Below are positions 11,157 to 22,462 of a stretch of DNA of 64,000 nucleotides, piece after piece. Position numbers and translations under genes: made by a program. Numbering within the stretch: the stretch's first letter is position 1; each line of letters starts with the position of its first letter. Under the pieces are notes generated by a model. That model had not been told where the DNA came from and ran no database searches. It worked only from the letters and a program-made list of their open reading frames with translations. The DNA comes from Pilatotrama ljubarskyi (Eukaryota; Basidiomycota; Agaricomycetes; Polyporales; Polyporaceae), in NCBI GenBank assembly GCA_022385805.1, contig MU277745.1, forward strand, positions 7,935 to 71,934, in the 5' to 3' direction.

Positions 11157-12974
11157 TTAGAAATGACCGATGATGTTCGTGGGCTTGTACGGCTCCTCGA
11201 GGAACTTGATCTCCTCCTCCGTCAATTTCACGTCGAGCGCGCCTGAACATAGCGGTCATGCTGATCAGCACGGCCGATCCGCATGATCATGTACGGTCGA
11301 GAGACGCACCTAGGATATCCTCCAGGTTCTTAAGGCTCGTCGTGCCGATGATGGGCGCAGTGACGCCCGGCTTCGAAAGGATCCACGCCGTCGAGATCTG
11401 CGCCATACTCACGCCTTTCTTCTTCGCAAGCTCCTCGACGCTACGATATCGATTCAGTATCAAACTCGTGCACGATAGAGATCGCATCCGAACGTACCGG
11501 CCGACAATATCAGCGAGGCTGGACGTGTTGAAGGCGAAGAGGAACCTGAGGACTGCCGTCAGCCGCGGTGACCAGTTAGTGGCCGGTGGGCTGCACTTAC
11601 CCGTCGGTCTTGCCACGAAGCGTCTCCTGCTTCAGAGGGCGTGTGAGGAGGCCCCGACCAAGCGGAGACCAGGGAATGGCGCCAACGCCAAAGTTCTACG
11701 ATTTGTGTTAAGTGCACATTCTCATGACTGGCGGAGTGGAATGAGGCACCTTCAAAGTCGGGAACATCTCGCGCTCTTCCTCACGATATATGAGGCTGTA
11801 GTGGTTTTGCATCGAGATGAAGGGCGTGAGGTTGTGCGTGATAGCGTAGTCTGTTGACGACGCATCAGTTCTCAAACATGCCGATTGTGCCCCGGACATG
11901 ACGTACTCTGCATCTGGTGGACTAAGGGCAGAGAAATCGGTCAGACAGGCCGTGTATGCAGGGCGTGATGTGTACATACACTGATAGGCCCAGCAGGAGC
12001 TCATGCCGATGTACCGCACGTATCCAGCTTTCACGACATCGTGGAGTGCTTGCATCTGTACAACGAAACGGTTCTGGACGCTGTTGGATCGTAAGTGAGA
12101 GTGCACATACTGTCTCCTCGATAGGGGTGTCATAGTCAAAACGGTGGCCTGCATATCAGTCCATACATCGTGAGCAGGAGCGCCTTCCGAACAACGCCTT
12201 GTATGGACGTACATTGAAGCAAGTCGATATAGTCCAACTGCAGGCGCTCTAGGCTCGCCTTCACGGTGTCAAAGATGTGCTGAGGGTGTGAAGACCGATT
12301 TAGCCCGTGGATACCTCGTCTGCAGACGAAGGGCAAGCTCGCACCTTACGGTTGAGACCCTGCTGGTTGATGATGCCGTGCTCCCTCGGGTTGAAGTCGG
12401 GAGTCCAGACATACACACTGTGATCCTTAGGCACAGGACTATAGAGCTGATCGTGACGAAGGTTGAGCAGGGAGAAGGAATGCAGGAGGGAGCGGGACTT
12501 GCCTTAGTCATGATCACTAGTTCCTCACGGGGTAGATCCAGCTGCTTGATGGCCTTGCCGAGAACGATCTCCGAGAGACCATTCGAATAGGCCTGTTCAC
12601 AGCAACATAAATTCCATCCGCCTCGGAGAGGTATTCATTAGCCCACATTGGCAGTATCAAACGTCTGGATGCCGTGTTCGTAGCTTGTAGCGAGATGTGA
12701 GGGTCAGTACAACCAGATGGCCCAGTGTGTGAGAACCGCGGCATACGCGAATTTGATGTGTTTGATAGCCTCCTCCTCGCCAAGCACCCACTCCTGCCAC
12801 TCTGGAGAGCCGTAAGACATGCATCCAAGGATGATCTTCGAGACCTTCAGCCCGGAGTTGCCGAGGCGCACTGCCGACGCGATGAGCGTCAGTAAGTAGG
12901 CGTGGTGGTCGCGTCAAGCACGAGCAGCAAATTCCCTGGGCGAGCTCACCGTATTCCATCTTACTCCCGGTCAT
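11157..12974 (-). CDS. AKR3: aldo-keto reductase (aryl-alcohol dehydrogenase type)
   Basis: A full-length multi-exon AKR from ATG 12974 (MTGSKMEYG) to TAA 11157-11159 (EEPYKPTNIIGHF). Blocks in order: [32 protein letters not shown] with [12 protein letters not shown] (catalytic Asp and Tyr), REELVIMTK (Lys), [36 protein letters not shown] (His), [66 protein letters not shown] and [16 protein letters not shown]. No frame damage was seen. Two variations from sisters: the usual VYSNG is AYSNG, and the segment after TDG reads FLFAFNTSSLADIVG instead of RFIGxYKNxS. The intron after ELVIMTK begins GCAAGT, a GC donor. Likely a cytosolic NADPH-dependent reductase. Confidence 0.88.
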
Positions 12975-13086
12975 AGAGCTCAGTGCGTTTGCTATGGGGG
13001 CAGGGTGCGTTGCCTGGGGTGGTTTGGGAGGATGGGAACCGCTCAGGAGAGGGTGCGAATGACGGAGACCCGTGTTCCGGGGAGCC

Positions 13087-13093
13087 TTATATA
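13087..13093 (-). promoter_or_regulatory. TATA box of AKR3
   Basis: TATATAA on the minus strand, about 115 bases before the ATG at 12974, in a GC-rich setting. Confidence 0.6.
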
Positions 13094-13472
13094 CGGACGC
13101 GGCATTCTGCGGGGGGTGGGGAATCCGGGAAGAACGGAGTGCAGAGACGTCATGACATACGTCGACGATGCAGATCGCGGCTGAGAGCACCGAGTTATAG
13201 GCTTACACACCGCAGGCGACCGTCCGACTCTCAGCACTCGTCAGCGTCGAGTCGCCGATCATGGCTACTTATGGTATGTGACATGCTTGATTGGGCAGGT
13301 GTTGTAGTTGCATACGCCCAGGAGAACCACTGCAACCGACACGACTCGGGAGTGTTCATCTCAGGGATACATACAAGCCCTCATGGCGACTCTCTTCCTC
13401 CAGGTTACCCCGCGATGCCCGCTCATACATGGGCCTCATGCTGCGCCGGACATAGCAGATCGCAGATAGCAC

Positions 13473-13965
13473 CTAACTATGGCCAATAATGCCCACGGGC
13501 TGGTACGGCTCTTCGAGGTATTTGATATCCTCCTTGGTCATCTTCACATCGAGCGCAGCTACAAAAGGGAGCCTGAGACACCAGTGAGTCATTTTCCATA
13601 CAGATGTGCTCACCGATGATGTCCTCGAGGACTCTTCAGGCTGGTAGTACCGATAAAAGCGGTGGCCTAACGAAGATGAAACAAAAACAACTCGCGGTAT
13701 CATTCCGAGTCAGGCTGCACTGTGTCCCTGCGGAGAACTCATATTGCAACAGATCAGTATTATCCAACTGCAAGTGCTTCAGCCTCGCCTTGACAGAGTC
13801 GTCTGCTGTCGGAAAACGCCTCATTGTCCACTATAAGCCCCAGGGAGATCGACAGAAGCGCACCTTGCCGTTAAGACCCTGCTGGTTTATTATCCCAATT
13901 TCCTCCGGCGTCTGTCCGGTCCGGAAGATGTCGGTGCCGTGTTCTTTGGCAATCGGGAAGTACAC
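13473..13965 (-). pseudogene. AKR4: internally deleted AKR pseudogene
   Basis: Three AKR pieces survive on the minus strand: the exon VYFPIAKEHGTDIF...GIINQQGLNGK (from 13965), the exon VKARLKHLQLDNTDLLQ, and the end of the gene, GTTSLKS then [20 protein letters not shown] and stop at 13473. The exon that should read GCCACCGCTTTGAC (CHRFD) is cut after GCCACCGCTT and runs straight into TATCGGTACTACC of the GTTSL exon (near 13655-13660), removing roughly half the gene including everything from the catalytic His onward to the GTTS loop. A further one-base frame slip follows GTTSLKS. All exons before 13965 are missing. Certainly non-functional as an AKR. Confidence 0.85.
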
Positions 13966-14471
13966 CTGAAAGATAACAGGATGTCTCGATACTTGAGCTG
14001 CTTTGTCGAGTTAAATAGCTCATGAAAATCGACGTGGGTTGCAGCCCCGGAACATACCCTCGCTCTTCACCACGACCGGAGTTCGAAGCAAGGAGGACGA
14101 CTGTTCATCTGCTACATCCGCGTTCCTCGAGTCCCCGGCACTGCTCGCCGGCACTGGAGGCGGTATTGCTGTAGCGCAAAGAAAGAACGTATGACCTACC
14201 ATGAGAAAGTGGCAGCGCCTGTCGGCTTTATCGGTGAGGTACAGACTTGGTCACGGTGCGGGGCAGGAAGCACTGCAGCGCTTAAAGCTAGACTTTGATC
14301 GCAAGCGTCGGAGTTCCCCATTGCGTAACGCGCGAGAGAGGACTACTGCAGTTGCTCAGGGCGGGCACGTTCTTGGCAGAGGAATCTTGATCACAGGAGA
14401 TCCACCACTTTCATAGTCTGCCCCAGGCTGCCACAACATTCGCCGGCGCGCTCACCGCTACATTACGAGGC
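13966..14471. other. Intergenic, no recognised gene
   Basis: About 0.5 kb upstream of the AKR4 pseudogene and downstream of AKR5. It contains ACATACCC at about 14051 (similar to the 11-base motif upstream of AKR7) but no recognisable exon of the missing AKR4 5' end. Confidence 0.4.
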
Positions 14472-16228
14472 TTAACGTACCCTGTCTGATACATCCGTTG
14501 GTCTACACGGGGCCCAGGACCGCCGTCGGCTTGTATGGCTCCTCCTAATCTCTTCCTCATCCAGCTTCACATCGAGCGAGCCTAAAACACAGGTGAGATC
14601 AGCCGTCAAAGCAGCGGCGAAGCTTCGGGCCACTGACCAAGAATGTCCTCCAGGTTGGAGAGGCTCGTGGTCCCGATGATGGGTGCCGTCACGCCGGGCT
14701 TGGACATGATCCATGCGAGGGAGAGCTGGGCCATGCTCACGCCCTTCTTCTTCGCGAGTTCCTCGACGCTATGCGCGTGACGGTATGAGATCTCTGCTCC
14801 GCTCCGGAGCCTGAGGGCAGACGCACCGGTTGATGATCTCCTTTGAAGGCTCGCTGTTGTAGAAGCCTTGGAACCTGCATTCCCAATGGACCGCGGTCAC
14901 GGTAACATTTGGTCAGATAGAAGGGGATGCACGAACCGGTCGGTCTTTCCGCGCTTTGACTCTGCGTCGAGCGGACGAGTGAGCTTGCCGCGCGCAAGCG
15001 GGGACCACGGGATCGAGCCGACGCCGAAGAGCTTCAGCGTCGGGAACATCTCGCGCTCCTCCTCGCGGTACAGGAGCGAGTAGTGGTTCTGCATCGAAAT
15101 GAACGGCGTGAGGTTGTGCGTGATTGCATAGTCTGGCACCAGTTGTTAGGGAAAGGAACACGAGCATGCGGCTATGACGAACTTTGCATCTGATGGACTG
15201 TGAGTCAAGGCGGTCTGTTAGTGAAAAGTACGGAAGCGAACGTATAGCAGGCGGGCCCACATTGGTACGCATAGCACGAGCTCATGCCAATGTATCGAAC
15301 ATAGCCTGCCTGGACGACGTCATGAAGGGCTTGCATCTGAGCGTGGGTGAGCGAGAATACAGTCTATGCGGGAAGATCGAGGCGACAAACCGTCTCTTCG
15401 ATCGGCGTGTTGTAGTCGAAACGGTGGCCTAGGAGCACGGAGTCAGTCAGGCAGAACCCGCCATCGACGCTCAGCACGCACATTGCAGCAGGTCGATATA
15501 GTCGAGTTGTAGCCGCTTCAAGCTCGCTTTGACGGAATCGAATATGTGCTGCAGAGTCGAGATGAGCGAGCCGCATCACTGCGAGTCCATATAGAGACAC
15601 AGCCTACCTTGCGGTTGAGACCATGCTGGTTGATGATGCCCATCTCTAGGAGTTCTTCGGGCGTCTTGCCGATCGAGTTCTTTCCCGGGTCAGAAGGAAC
15701 GGGCGCCCACAGCTTGAAACGGATGCTAGGATGAGGAGAGCGCCACACGGGCGTAGAACGCGTGCTCTACCTTCGTCATGATCACGAGCTCCTCACGCGG
15801 GAGGCCAAGTTTCTTGATCGCGTTTCCGAGGATTGTCTCGGAGAGCCCATTGGAGTAGACCTTCATCCAGCATCAGTCTACGCGCCGCGAATGCGAATAG
15901 ACACCTAAGGAGTCACATTGGCGGTATCAAATGAGGTGATACCGTGGTCATATCTGCGTGTCCACGAGCATCGACGTCAGACCCGGATAGAGCTCAACTG
16001 AAGCGACAGCGCGAACTTGAACGTACGCGAACTTGATGTGCTTGATCGCCTCTTCCTCGCCGAGGACCCACTCCTGCCAGCGCGGGTCTCCGTACGACAT
16101 GCAGCCGAGAATGATCTTCGACACCTTCAGACCGGAGTTGCCGAGGCGGACTGGACGCGCGAGTCAATACTGTCGTGCTCGACGCATCTATCCGCCCGCC
16201 ACTTACCATATTCCATCTTGGGAGCCAT
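14472..16228 (-). CDS. AKR5: aldo-keto reductase with frameshifted C-terminus
   Basis: From ATG 16228 (MAPKMEYG) the gene keeps all catalytic blocks: [12 protein letters not shown] with [131 protein letters not shown]. In the last exon, after [10 protein letters not shown], seven bases are missing near 14546 compared with sisters (ATTAAGTACCTCGAGGAG against ATTAGGAGGAG). The original stop would be at 14503-14505; the shifted frame reads [14 protein letters not shown] and ends at 14472. The barrel and tetrad are unaffected, so the product could still fold, but the C-terminal tail that normally caps the active site is replaced by a basic one. Functional status uncertain. Confidence 0.78.
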
Positions 16229-16339
16229 GGCGAGTAGTGATCGCGATTGTTGTTATGAATGGTTCTACAGTTGAAGCTTGAGCCTAAAGATCGGGGCGGG
16301 GGCTGAGTGAGGCGCGACCGATGTCTCCAGGCCGTCCTC

Positions 16340-16346
16340 TTTATAT
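16340..16346 (-). promoter_or_regulatory. TATA box of AKR5
   Basis: ATATAAA on the minus strand about 115 bases before the ATG at 16228. Confidence 0.6.
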
Positions 16347-17632
16347 CCGTCAGCTTCTCCCGGGGAACATATGTTCTGCCCGTGCATACCTCCCACGTCA
16401 TCGGTTGTCTTACTACTACTCTTACCCATACCTTTCCCGGTTCGCTGGCATTCGGACGCCGTGTTCGAACGAAGATAATGCCGCTGCAGGCGGCCCTAGG
16501 GTGCGATGACGAAACCTAACGGAGATAGCACCTACTCGGGAAAGTTGGAGGCCTCGTATGAGCTCGTATGCCGTCCCAGTCACAGTCTCCGGCATCTGCC
16601 GGATTCGAAAGCTCGGTCGTATTTGGCAAGTGTAGAGTTCGTCCAGCCACCGACCCATGGGCCGAGTGACCGGTGCACCGCGTCATACTCTCCGGATGTT
16701 GCTTGTCGATACCGCCGTCCCGGAGGCTGCGTGGAGTCTCTTACGGTGCGTTAAGCGACACAGAGTGTTCCAGAGTCGCTGGCGGGTTGGGCGAGCGCAC
16801 CGTGGTCAAGGATATGAGAAACGTAAAATAGAGAATTGAGGGGGCTTCTGGCTAGTAGAACGCCTGTGTTCCTTCTAGGAAGACGACGGGTGTCAGCATC
16901 GCACTGGGAGAAGCCCTCGCACACCCCTAGAAGCTCGTATCCGCGCGAGCTTGAAGCGGCCCGACTGGAATTAATCTCATCACCCCTTGCCAGTGGTAGA
17001 TGATTGCGACGAGCGCCACAAGAGCTCGAACTCGCACGCTATACATGCACGTCCGGCTCTCCTTTCTCCAGGATCAGAACCGTCCTGACATTCGCCGACG
17101 CGAGGGCTGGGCACTCTGACCAGGCCCCGCGTGCACCGCTGTGATACCTTGGAACTTACGGGCGGTACCTACGCAAATAGCGTTTACAGGAAACGGACTC
17201 GGACCAAAATGCTATCCCCTATCACACCCGCGTGGCGCTGGATTCCAGCGGATTCCTCGCCACCAGCATGAACGGTTGGTTGATCACTGGCCAGTGTCGT
17301 TCTCAGAACCTATGTCTCTCGGAACCTCATGAGATGTAATCCGCGCTACATGAGGAGAGAAGCCCGAGTCAGGACTCGGGCGTCGACGGGGGGACGCTGC
17401 TCTGCGGAGCCGAAAGTGCCTTCACCACCACCTCAAGCATTCTGCCCTTAGCTTACGCCGCGGAGACGTCACACTGCATATGCAGGCACAGATCCTGACA
17501 ACTCGAACCGGCCTCCTCGCGAAGAGGTAAAGTAATCCACAAGTTTATTTCTCCTTCTCCTTCTCCTCGCGCCCGTCAAGCGCACGACGGCGTCCCAACG
17601 CAACGACAACTTACATATTGCGCGCAGGGGCT
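16347..17632. other. Intergenic between AKR6 3' end and AKR5 promoter
   Basis: About 1.3 kb. No exon of any family in this window could be found on either strand. It holds a 20-base palindrome (listed separately) near the 3' side of AKR6. Confidence 0.5.
17362..17381. repeat. Short perfect hairpin
   Basis: GCCCGAGTC, a two-base AG spacer and GACTCGGGC form a perfect 9-bp inverted repeat. It lies about 250 bases beyond the stop of AKR6. Its role is unknown. Confidence 0.75.
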
Positions 17633-19372
17633 TCACGAGTGGCCGATGATAGGGAGGGGCTGGTATGGCTCCTCCAGGTACTTGATCTCCTCCTCCGTCA
17701 GCTTCACGTCCAACGCGCCTGCGTTCGCGCACTTCGTCAGCCATCGCGGCAGAGACGACATGAGAGGAAGGGTGCGCACCGAGGAGGTCCTCGAGGTTGG
17801 CGAGGCTGGTGGTGCCGACGATGGGCGCGGAGACGCCGGGCTTGGCCAGGATCCACGCGAGCGCGACCTGTGCCATCTTCGCGCCCTTCTTCTTCGCGAG
17901 CTCCTCTACCCTGGTACGGCCGTGTTAGCGAGACATTGTTCTCCGGAATGTGCACACGCCCGGTAAGAGGGAGTAACGGTGCATGTACCTGTTCACGATC
18001 GTCTGCGTCGCCGAATGGTTCTTGTACTGTCCGATGAACCTGCGACCCCGTGCACATTCAGCATGCCGTTCAATTCTCATCCGCGGGAGACGGAGGGAGG
18101 AGGATCAGATCTCACATATCGCTGTTCCCGCGCTTTGAGCTCGCGTCGAGCGGGCGCGTGAGCAGGCCGCGCGCGAGGGGCGACCACGGGATCGAGCCGA
18201 CGCCGAACAGCTTGAGCACGGGGAACATCTCGCGCTCCTCCTCGCGATACGCGAGCGAGTAGTGGTTCTGCATCGAGATGAAGGGCGTGAGGCCGTGCGA
18301 GATCGCGTAGTCTGTTAGTGGGAGAACGCGCGTCAGAATCGAATTAGTGGCGAGGGGGAGGGAATGAGACGTACTCTGCATTTGCATGACTTTGTGGGGG
18401 AGGTGATTAGAGAAGAATCAGAGGAGTGAGGGGAGGGGGCGTACATTGGTAGGCGTGGCAGGAGCTCATGCCGATGTAGCGGACGTAGCCGGCCTTGACG
18501 ACGTCGTGCAAGGCTTGCATCTAGGGAGAGGGGGAGCCTCGGTAAGCGCTTGCAAGCCGACCAATCCGGGAGTGATGGTACCGTTTCTTCGATCGGAGTA
18601 TCATAGTCGAAGCGGTGGCATTGCAGGACATCGATGTAGTCGAGCTGCAGGCGCTTCAAGCTCGCCTTCACGGAGTCGAAGATGTGCTACAAGTGCGGGA
18701 TGCTAGTCAGCACACGTCTTCCGAGTTTAGAGCAGATCCCGCGGGGCATCGTGACGCAGTACCTTGCGGTTCAGACCCTTCTGGTTGATGATCCCGAGCT
18801 GCTCGGGCGTCTTGGGGCCCCTGAACGTGTTGATACCGAATTCGGAAGCGACAGGGAAATAGACCTGAGGGGCAAGGGCTCGCGTCAGTGCAAGGGATAT
18901 GAAGTGAGGATTGGGGGAATCCCTTTACCTTGGTCATGATGACGAGCTCCTCACGTGGGAGGTTGAGCTGCTTGATGGCTTTGCCGAGGATGATCTCGGA
19001 AAGACCGTTCGAGTACACCTACAACGACGCCCGTTGAGTAGAGGATCGTGGATAGGTGATGTAATCTGCTCACATTGGCTGTGTCGAACGTTGTGATACC
19101 ATGTTCGTAGCTGTGCGTGAAGATGAGCATATATGCGGGCCTCAGCTGGCTGGGAGAGTACGCACGCGAACTTGATGTGCTTGATGCCCTCCTCCTCGCC
19201 GAGGACCCAGTCCTGCCAGCCGGGGTCTCCGTAGGACATGCAGCCAAGAATGATCTTGGACACCTTCAAACCGGAGTTTCCGAGGCGGACTAGAGCGGAA
19301 CAAGGGGTCGGTTCTGTGCGCCTGGAGGAGGCCAATGATACAGTGCTCACCGTACTCCATCTTGGGTGCCAT
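17633..19372 (-). CDS. AKR6: aldo-keto reductase (aryl-alcohol dehydrogenase type)
   Basis: Intact multi-exon AKR, ATG 19372 (MAPKMEYG; first exon 19351-19372) to TGA 17633-17635 ([13 protein letters not shown]). Blocks: [51 protein letters not shown] and [14 protein letters not shown] (Asp, Tyr), REELVIMTK (Lys), [49 protein letters not shown] (His), [72 protein letters not shown] and [16 protein letters not shown]. Each splice boundary checked keeps the frame, for example GC|C across the intron before YEHG. Likely a cytosolic NADPH-dependent aldehyde or ketone reductase. It shares the MAPKMEYG start with AKR5, its neighbour downstream. Confidence 0.9.
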
Positions 19373-19472
19373 GTCGGGAGGGTGTGTCTGTGTGCTACGA
19401 GGTTGTGTTTGCTCGGTGGTCGTAGGTCGGCTGGGGCCCTTGCAAGATGTCGATACGCCTGAGCGAGGAGCC

Positions 19473-19478
19473 TTATAT
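19473..19478 (-). promoter_or_regulatory. TATA box of AKR6
   Basis: ATATAA on the minus strand about 104 bases before the ATG at 19372. Confidence 0.58.
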
Positions 19479-20100
19479 GCGGACCCCGGGAATGCCGACC
19501 GGGGATAGCGGATAGGACGGAAATAAGAGCCATGTCGCGAGAGCCAGAGGACTTGTCAGTTTGAGCAGAGACGGTTCGAGAGTCGCCGCCGAGCGAATCG
19601 ACGCAGACGCGTGACGTCAGACTCCCCTTCCACGGGCGTCTCTCTCTCATGCATGGGAGTCGAGTGCCGACTTTACTGGCGCCGGCAGCGCGGGTCTGCT
19701 CGCATACGCCGGTGCTGTGTCGACGCGAACTCAGCGCTCGACGTATCACCGACCAGCGCTCTGGCTGCCCGTATGCTCCTCTGGTTGTGTCCGACAGCCG
19801 CCGTTTCAGAGAACTGCTATAGAAGCTACTGTGCCTGCCCGACTCTGTGACCGAGGACTCGTAAATGCCCGTCCGCATCGATGCCAGAGGACGTGAACAC
19901 GCGCACTAAGTGCATGTGACTCGCCTTGGAGGGCAAATGTCGCACGAAACGTCTTCTCGAAACATGGTGAGCAAAGAAAAAGGCCAAGTTCGTTATTACG
20001 ACGACAAGAGTTCCGAACCAGGCGAATAGTGATACGGCGATGGGGATGCTAACAACGCAACCAGCTTACGTTGCGGCTCGGAGGGCCTGCCATAAGGAGC
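19479..20100. other. Intergenic, no recognised gene
   Basis: About 0.6 kb between the AKR6 promoter and the 3' end of AKR7. No family exon found. Confidence 0.5.
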
Positions 20101-21918
20101 TCAAGAATGGCCGCAAACCCGCATAGGCGCATAGGGCTCCTCGAGGTATTTGATCTCCTCCTCAGTAAGCTGCACGTCCAGGCTCCCTAGCGAACCACGT
20201 TCCACATTTAGCACTCGACATCCGTCAGCAAGCCGCGAGGCATCACGTACCGAGCAGGTCCTCCAGCTTCTCGATGCTGCTAGGTCCGATGACGGGCGCC
20301 GTGACGCCCTCCTTCGCAAGCAGCCAGGCGGTGGAGATTTGAGCCATGCTCACGCCCTTGCGCTTTGCGATCTCCTCAACGCTGCGAGGATCAATTGTCA
20401 TTGAGCGTGTCAACCTCGGACGAAGTCGAGTCTCGTACCGGCTGATGATCTTCGGAGACGCTTCACTCATGTACATCTTCAGCCCACTTCATGAAACGGT
20501 CAGTACAGACTGTGCGACACGTAAAGCGGGACACATACGGATCGACCTTCGAGCGCAGCGAATCACTCTGCGCATTGAACGGTCTCGTGAGTAGGCCCTT
20601 CGCGAGCGGGGACCACGGGGTAGACCCCACGCCAAACAGCTAGCGATACGTCAGCAAGCCGCCCTCAGCGCGCGTGAACGGGGGAGCTCGTACCTTGAGC
20701 GTGGGGAACATCTCGCGCTCCTCCTCGCGGTACAAGAGGTTGTAGTGGTTCTGCATCGAGATGAACGGCGTGAGCTTGTTGGTGATGGCATAGTCTACGA
20801 GGGACTCCGGCGGTTAGACAGAATATCGGATCAATGAGCCCAGGTTGTAGACGCACTCTGCATGGCATGGACTGTCAGATCCGCCATGACGGCAGTCAGC
20901 TCGCATAACTCGTGGAGATACTCGGAGGGCGGACGCACACTGGTAGGCCCAGCACGAGCTCATCGCGATGTATCGCACCCAGCCCGCCTTCACGACGTCG
21001 TGCAGAGCGTGCATCTGCCATTGGAATTTTATGAACATGCATGCAGCTAGGCTTCACAAGAGGCACGCACCGTCTCTTCGATAGGAGTGCTGGGGTCGAA
21101 GCGGTGGCCTGCAGCACTTGCACGTCAGCTCGCCGGTCGGAACGAGCACCCGCACCCGCTCGTACTCACATTGGAGCACGTCGATGTAGTCGACCTGGAG
21201 TCGCTCAAGCGAGCCCTTCACGGAGTCGAAGATGTGCTACCAATTCCGCCTACTCAGCCCAAGCAAGACGAGGGGAAGAAGCAGGGGGGGAAGCCTCACC
21301 TTGCGGCTCAGGCCGTGCTGGTTCACGATCCCGAACTTCTCGGGCGTCTTATACTTCTTCATCGCGTCCGGGTCGTCCAGCGAGAACATCGGCAGCGCGA
21401 GCTGCAAATGCGGTGAGTGAGATCCAACGAACGAGACCTACAGACCGCGGGAGAGCGAGCTCACCTTGGTCATAATGACGATCTCGCCACGCGGGAGGTT
21501 GAGCTTCCTGATCGCGTTACCGAGTATCTTCTCGGACACCCCCGAGGAGTAGACCTGCCAGCCAGAGAGAGGTACGTGAGCTCGGACGCGGCGCATATCA
21601 TTAGCATGGCAGCAATGCGAACGTTGGCGGTGTCGAACGTCTGGATACCGCGTTCATACCTACGGAGAGGTTTTAGATGGATGATCGAAGGGCGCTGGGA
21701 AGTCAGGAAAGACGTACGCGAGCTTGATGTGCTTGATGCTGTCCTCCTCGCCGAGGGCCCAGGGCATGAAGCGCTGGTCGCCGTAGTGCGCCATTCCGAG
21801 GATGAGCCTCGACACTTTCAGGCCGGAGTTTCCGAGACGGACTGGAGGAGTGGAGAACGATAAGCAGCGCAGATGAGCGATGCATGGAAGCCGTAGGCAT
21901 ACCGTATTGCATCGGCAT
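20101..21918 (-). CDS. AKR7: divergent aldo-keto reductase
   Basis: Full-length AKR from ATG 21918 (MPMQYG) to TGA 20101-20103 (EEPYAPMRVCGHS). The tetrad is kept: FDTANVYSSGVSEKILG (Asp, Tyr), GEIVIMTK (Lys), LQCHRFDPSTPIEET (His). It differs from its sisters at many places where they agree with each other: MAHYGDQRFMPWALGEEDSI for [82 protein letters not shown], and APVIGPSSIEKLEDLL for [16 protein letters not shown]. The loop after TRPF is longer and rich in Asp and Lys. These changes cluster in substrate- and cofactor-side loops, so a different substrate is likely. No frame damage was found. An unusual motif cluster lies upstream. Confidence 0.88.
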
Positions 21919-22029
21919 AGTATACAGGTGTGAGCAAGTCGAGGATGAGGACAGTAGGGCTAGTAAGTGGAGGAGGACGCGTCACTCGGTCAAGTGCGCT
22001 GTGTCTCTGGACCTCCAAACGTCCTCCCC

Positions 22030-22035
22030 TTATAT
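22030..22035 (-). promoter_or_regulatory. TATA box of AKR7
   Basis: ATATAA on the minus strand about 115 bases before the ATG at 21918. Confidence 0.58.
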
Positions 22036-22208
22036 CCCCTGCTCAACACCCGTCCATCCAGACCAGACGCACTCGATCTCCGCCACACATCGTCATCCCA
22101 CCTCACGTAAACCCATTCTGGAGGCACACAGAACGACGGCCGCACGCCTTTTCCCCCTCACCAGCGAGGCCGCACAGGCGAGACGATCCTTCTGCACCGC
22201 CACAGCAC

Positions 22209-22395
22209 TCGGGTATGTCTCCAGGGTATGTCGACGGGCCCGAGGTGCGTCGGAGTGCAGTACGAAAAGGGTGGGGACATACCCGAGCAAGCATACCCGA
22301 ACCACGGGCAGGTTGCCATTTATGGTATGTCGCCTGGACCTGGTCTCCAGAGCACACCGGTGGCTATCGGGCGATACGAGCGCAACATACCCGAG
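22209..22395. promoter_or_regulatory. Cluster of ACATACCCGAG motifs upstream of AKR7
   Basis: Within 187 bases there are three perfect copies of the 11-mer ACATACCCGAG: 22277-22287 and 22385-22395 on the plus strand, and 22209-22219 as CTCGGGTATGT. Three partial copies accompany them: GGGTATGT at 22224-22231, CATACCCGA at 22292-22300 and GGTATGTCG at 22324-22332. The cluster sits 290-480 bases before the ATG of AKR7, beyond its TATA box, and directly past the 3' end of AKR8. Multiple copies in both orientations are typical of a transcription-factor binding array. The factor is unknown. Confidence 0.65.
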
Positions 22396-22462
22396 GGGAC
22401 ATCGGCCTGGAATCGTTACAGTACACTGTACAATGGACTCGACGGTGCTCGTGCTCGTAGTC

